From Amphirosellinia nigrospora (Eukaryota; Ascomycota; Sordariomycetes; Xylariales; Xylariaceae): a DNA stretch of 64,000 bases. The translations under genes were made by a program, and so were the position numbers. The notes beneath the pieces are model-generated. The model worked only from the letters and a program-made list of their open reading frames with translations, ran no database searches and had not been told where the DNA came from. Within the stretch, counting starts at the first letter, position 1; each line of letters opens with the position of its first letter. Location: assembly GCA_004123355.1 (NCBI GenBank), contig SCHM01000001.1:434001-498000 (forward strand). Direction: 5' to 3'. Shown here one piece after another: positions 58,997 through 64,000 of the stretch.

Positions 58997-60120
58997 ATTA
59001 ACTGCTGTAGTGGGTTGACCGAGATAACTCAGATGATAAAAGAGTGGCGGGCAAGCATTAGCACAATATAGAATAGATTGAAATAGTATAGTGAGATAGA
59101 TATTAAGTTATCTCCGAATATCGAGCAATGAAGCTGCCGGCCTGGAACAATGTCTGAGATACGGGGGAAACGAACGTTGCAGCTGAAATGACAGGGCATG
59201 GATTAACAGGGATGATGTGCTGCTGCCGTAGGTACCCAAGGCACCTAGGAAAAGCCGGGGTTCGACGTCTGTTCGGCGGTTACCCAGGATGAAAGGGTGC
59301 AAGTTGGACAGCCGACAAGTAGAGAGATAGAAACCTTAGGACCTAGCCCTAACTGAGTGAGCCACGTTTGCTGCTGTGGTGAAAGTGAGTAGGCCAACTG
59401 CGGAAGGTAGGAATAGAAATTGAAGAGGAACTTAGAAGGAGCCAGTTTGAAACCGTTGTTGCCTCTATTGTAATGGATATTGTAGTAGTAAGAGTATGGG
59501 AAAGCACGTATTACACGGAGTACACGGAGTACAAAAGGAAATCTGCGTTCCTAAGGTCTCCTGTAATAGATCCTCCATCTCTTCTACACAGGTATCAATA
59601 TACTCTGTCAAATCACTTTTCTCGGAGTGGACATATCTACATATTTTCCTTCACATTTTGGATAGAGCTTATTTTGGATTTGACCCCTGCGCTATATGCC
59701 CTGCCTTCCTGAAAGATATCTGGGAGGTGTTTACTAAGGTTAGTACGCTTTTTAACCTTATCATTTATCTTCGATCTCTTGCTTCGCTGGTCTCCAGTGC
59801 TTGCCGTGCTTGATGAAACACGTCTAGGATTATGTAGGGGATTGATAATGGCGACGGGGCTTATGACATGTCAATATCGCTCCTGATGTATTGGAGGGTT
59901 GACGTGGACTTGCTTTTACACCAAGCATGAAATAGAGCAATTCTCGTGAGCCTATCGAATACGTGATAGACAGGAGGGCACGAACTCCCTAAGGCCCATT
60001 GCAGACCGGCTCATATAATGTGTCGTTCTTCGAACCGCTTTATATATACTCCTCTCCTTTTTCTTCCGTTCTGTAATTGATCTACGTATAGTAGTCTGCT
60101 ACTCCTCTGGCGTTATCTAC
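58997..60120. other. intergenic up to the fossil boundary
   Basis: Promoter side of the coiled-coil gene, then gene-free sequence. A perfect tandem ACACGGAGT lies at 59,513-59,530. The plus-strand frames at 59,473-59,813 have no motif. Base composition is ordinary up to 60,120. Confidence 0.5.
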
Positions 60121-63100
60121 TGTCACGATCCACGCAAGGGTAGGGTGTAAAACATCTGTTGTTGCACAGAGGACCAGTAAAGTCATCTCCGTGGGCTCTA
60201 CGTGACCATATGGCTATATACGAGGAGTCTCTTTGTCTAACTGGTCTCTAATCTTTGTTCTTGGCAGTATTCCCTTCTCTATGCTTTTTCGTCCGAATAA
60301 AGCTATTATAAGCTTTGTTTATTATCTGAGGTTTTATATATAGTATCTTGATTAAAGTTGCTGAGGGGGTCTACTTCTAAGTACTTTTCGTTATTAGCTT
60401 AATAGGCAATTTATTATCGTATAGCCCGTTTTTTGCTATACTATTAAAATAAGCCGGGTTTATTAAGGTTCGAAAAATAAAATTTCTATAAGTAATAATT
60501 ATATTTTTTTAAGTTAATAGCCGGTTGTTAAATAGGTTTATAATATTGCTAATTTACTAAGTACTATAGGCTTTTATTATAGTTTATTATTTAGAATTTT
60601 TTTGTATAACTATTTTTTTCAGTGCTTTTGTTATCCTTTTTTATTAGAATTAAATTTTTATCTTTTGTTTCTGCTTTTTTATTTGTTTTGTTTTAGCTTA
60701 ATAGTTTTTTTATAGTAGCCGGTTAAAGTTATAAGTAATAAAATATAAAAAATACGTTTAATAATAAATGCTATAATTTTAAAGTATAATTTTTTATAAT
60801 ATTTTATAATTTAGTAAAAGCTTATTTATTTATTTTTTAGCTTTTTTGCTTTTTTTAGTTTTATATATTTATATTTAACTATATTTATTAGTTCGGTTAA
60901 TATATAAATAAGTTAGCTTTACATTTATTAACGTATAATTATTAATTTTTTTAAATTATACTTATATTAATTTATAAGTTTTTTAATATTAAATTTATAA
61001 TTTTAGCGATTTTATTTGCTTTATTAAACTTTTTAATATTATATAATAATAAATTAAAGTTTTAAAATATAAATAGTTTTACGCTAATTTTTAAATAATA
61101 ATTATAGTTTATAAAAAAAGCGTTATTTTTGTTAATAATAATTTTATATTATTAATAATAAACTTAACTAGCAATAGCTAATTTATTTAGTTGTTTTAAT
61201 TTTTTAATATATATATCTATAAATATTGTTTAAAAGCTTAATTAAACATTTTTATTTGCCCGTTTATTTGCGGGTAATATATTATAAACGGTTTTAATAT
61301 TAAGCTAAATTGTTTTAAAAGTTATTTTTAAAACTTAAAAACGAACTAAGTTTTTTTATCCGAAATAATAATATCGGGATACTATAAAATAAATAAACTT
61401 ATAATATAAAAATATTAATAAATTTTTATATTTAATAATTTATATAGGATAAAATAGCGTATTTTAATTAGTTAATTTATTATTATTAATATATTAATAT
61501 ATTTTTATTTATGTTATATATATAAGAAAAGTTTTATAATATAATTTATTAATATATTAGACTATTTTCGGTAAGGTATTAAAAGATTATATAATAGTTT
61601 AACTATTAGTTTTTTAAATATTTTCGCTTTTTATATAAATAATATATTTTTACGTAAATAATAGTATTTTTATAAATGTTTAGCTATTAGTACGTTTATA
61701 TTACGATTTTAGCTATTTTTATTTTGTTTTAATATCTGATTAAAAATATATTATACGATTTTATTAAAGCTTATATTTTAAAATAATCGATTTTAAATAA
61801 AAATAAACGCTTATTAAAATATATTTTATTATTAAAAACTTAGTATTTTATAAATAAAATATTTATTATTTTTTTAAAAGTTTTATTTACGATAATTTTA
61901 TAAAAAATAGTTTGTAATAATATAAATTACTAAAAAAAAGTTATAAATAATATTAATTAATTTATTAATATAATTATATGCTATAATAAAATATATGTTT
62001 TTAGAATAGTATTAAATAATATTATTTTTATTAATTTTTGTTTAAAAATAGTTGCTATATTTTTAAGGCTATTTTATTATTTATTATATTTTTTTTTATA
62101 AAAAAATTATTAAGTTGTTAACTTAGTATATCTAGCTGTATGGCTTTTAATTTTAGCTTATAAATAATCTAAAAATTAAATTAGCTAAAGAATTTAAACT
62201 ATTTAGCCTATTTTTAGCTTAAAGTTTTAATAATTATAAAATATTAAAAATTTTTATAGTTTATAAATATTTAAATAAAGTTTTTAATGCTTTAAAGTTT
62301 AAGCTTTTATTTTTTAAATATTTTAATAATATTTAATAATTTTTTATCGTAAATTTTATAATTAAATTTAACTGCTATATATTTTATAGAAAAATAAACT
62401 ACGGAATAAAATGCTTTTTCTTTATTAAATTATAATAATACTTTTTTATAGCCTAGTTTAATATATTAGTTTTTACTATAGTCCTTTTTTATAGATTAAA
62501 ATACTATAAAATTAATATAATTATAAAAGCATTTTTAAATATATAAAAAGCAATAATATATTTTTCTCCTTATTTTTATTTAAAATTCTTGCTAAAAAAA
62601 TCGGTAAAAAGTTAATAATTTTTAAAAAGCTTTTAATAAACTTTTTATAATAGTTATAAGCTTAAGAACTTTTAAAATCTTTCGTATTAAAATTAGCTAA
62701 TTTTTATAATTTTAATATTTTACTTTAATTTTATTTATAAAAATATTTTATAAAAATTATAAAGCCGAAATACTTAATATAAATAATATAAAATTCGTAT
62801 TTATTAATATTAATTTATAGTCCCGATTCTTTTAAAGCTATTAATACTTTTTTTATATATTTTATATGCTTTTTTTTAGTTTTTCGAATATATAAACATA
62901 TTATTAAAAAACTAATATAAATTTTTAAAAAATTTATATAAAATATCGTTAATATAACGCTAAATATATTTAAAGCATTATATAAACTAAAAAAATAACT
63001 AGTATTTTATATAAACCGAATTTTATAATAAAAACAGTTTTTTATTTATTTTTTTTAGCTACGAAATCTTATTAAACGTTATAATAATATTTATTTTCGT

Positions 63101-64000
63101 AAAAATTTTTAAATTAAATATACGTTTAGCGTTTTACAAATTAGTAATAATAAATAATAATTTTTAACTAAATATTATTTAAGCTTTTATAGTCTATATA
63201 AACCTATATACTTCCGCCTAGTTTTTTAGCGAATAAAAAGGGTATTAATACTAGCGATTTAAAAAATCTAATAAATTTCTTTTTAAATTTTCGTTAAAAA
63301 CTTTTTAATAACCTCGAGCTTTTATTAAAATAGCAGTTTATTTTTATAACTAAGCAGGTTTTTCCTTTTTAACACGTTAATCTTATAGTTATAAATATAA
63401 TATAAAAATAGTTTTATAGCCCTAAATAATAAAACGTTTTAATTAAATTATAATATTTATAAAATAGCTTTACTTAATATCTTTTAAAGTAGCTAATAGT
63501 TTATTTTTTATATTTATTAATATTTTTTTATACTACTTTATTAAAAAAATACTTATTATATATATTATTATAAAACTATAATATTTTAGGTTTAATTTTT
63601 ATTTATATTTTTTTTATTGCCTTTTATATTTAAAATAGCGCGTAAATTTAAATTAAATATATTTAATATTTTAAGCGCCAAAAAGTTAAAATGCTAAAAG
63701 TTTTATATAATAAAACAAAATATAGTTATATTTTATTATTTACAAAATATAATAAAATTTATAGCTAATAATATATATATGTTTTTTTTTCGTCGAGTAT
63801 ATTATAAATTAGCACTATATTATTTTTACGTACTAAAAAAAACGTATCCTTGTTTGCTACTTTTTTAAGCCAAAGGTATAAATTGCGTGTATTTACGTAT
63901 ATATATTTCGATATAATATAAAAATATTATTAGTTTAATTTATATAAAAGTTATATTTTTAAAGCTAAAAATATCCGATTATTATAAATATATTCTTTTT
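60121..64000 (-). mobile_element. Ty3/Gypsy retrotransposon fossil, RIP-saturated
   Basis: From TGTCACGATCC at 60,121 (an LTR-like start shared with the relics at 27,437 and 15,345) the sequence turns, by about 60,300, into extremely AT-rich DNA that continues past the window. CA and TG dinucleotides are nearly gone while CG and GC remain, the RIP signature of Pezizomycotina. On the minus strand the reverse transcriptase core is still legible: a FAKKLGGS-like stretch with an IDY-type strand at 63,178-63,240, and the catalytic YxDD region near 62,940-62,965. This fixes the family and direction. RNase H and integrase would be expected between about 62.9 and 60.5 kb, and gag beyond 64,000. The element is broken throughout, with too many changes to count. 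It is old and long silenced. Confidence 0.8.

Noticed and set aside
60300-64000. An AT-rich centromere core or a mitochondrial insertion.
   Set aside because: The CA/TG loss and the legible Gypsy reverse transcriptase motifs explain the composition. Mitochondrial genes are not visible.

Overview
This window is nuclear DNA of a filamentous ascomycete (Pezizomycotina). The evidence is short introns with GTAAGT/GTGAGT donors and CTAAC-type branch points, fungal versions of checkpoint, transcription and cytoskeleton genes, and a 3.9-kb AT-rich block at the right end with the signature of repeat-induced point mutation (RIP). I see no bacterial operons, CRISPR arrays or tRNA genes.

Layout. 1-29 kb is gene-poor: a Pro/Tyr-rich protein (2.4-4.1 kb), a Git3-like seven-helix receptor (10.0-11.5 kb), a dead membrane-protein gene carrying a 522-bp MITE (12.9-14.3 kb), a decayed UbiA prenyltransferase (23.1-24.1 kb), microsatellites and worn LTR relics. 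29-47 kb is a compact conserved block: a small cysteine-bearing protein, an unassigned acidic nuclear-type protein, Mrc1/claspin, the SAGA subunit Hfi1/Ada1, gamma-tubulin complex protein 3 (Spc98/Alp6) and a Wee1/Swe1 kinase. 47-60 kb is sparse: a Cys-rich single-pass membrane protein, a branched-chain aminotransferase and a coiled-coil protein. From 60,121 to the end lies a RIP-saturated Ty3/Gypsy fossil on the minus strand, which runs off the window.

Genes together. Three neighbours serve chromosome duplication and segregation: Mrc1 (S-phase checkpoint and fork protein), GCP3 (microtubule nucleation) and Swe1/Wee1 (CDK inhibitory kinase). Hfi1 (transcription coactivator) and GCP3 are transcribed divergently from one 654-bp intergenic region containing a perfect 9-bp inverted repeat of AGGTAGGTA.

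Main caution. Most conserved genes are split between frames. Nearly every jump has the size and direction expected from loss of one base, usually in a short homopolymer (about seven in swe1, four in mrc1, one each in GCP3, BCAT, the receptor, the Pro/Tyr protein and the small Cys protein). Restoring those counts makes each main coding length divisible by three. I read this mainly as deletion-type sequencing or assembly error, not mass gene death. UbiA and the MITE-bearing gene look truly decayed.

No clearly new multi-gene system is visible. The most interesting items are the MITE-split gene, the GC-AG intron in GCP3, the shared palindromic promoter, the unassigned nuclear protein at 30.4-31.7 kb, and the CpA-depleted fossil block.
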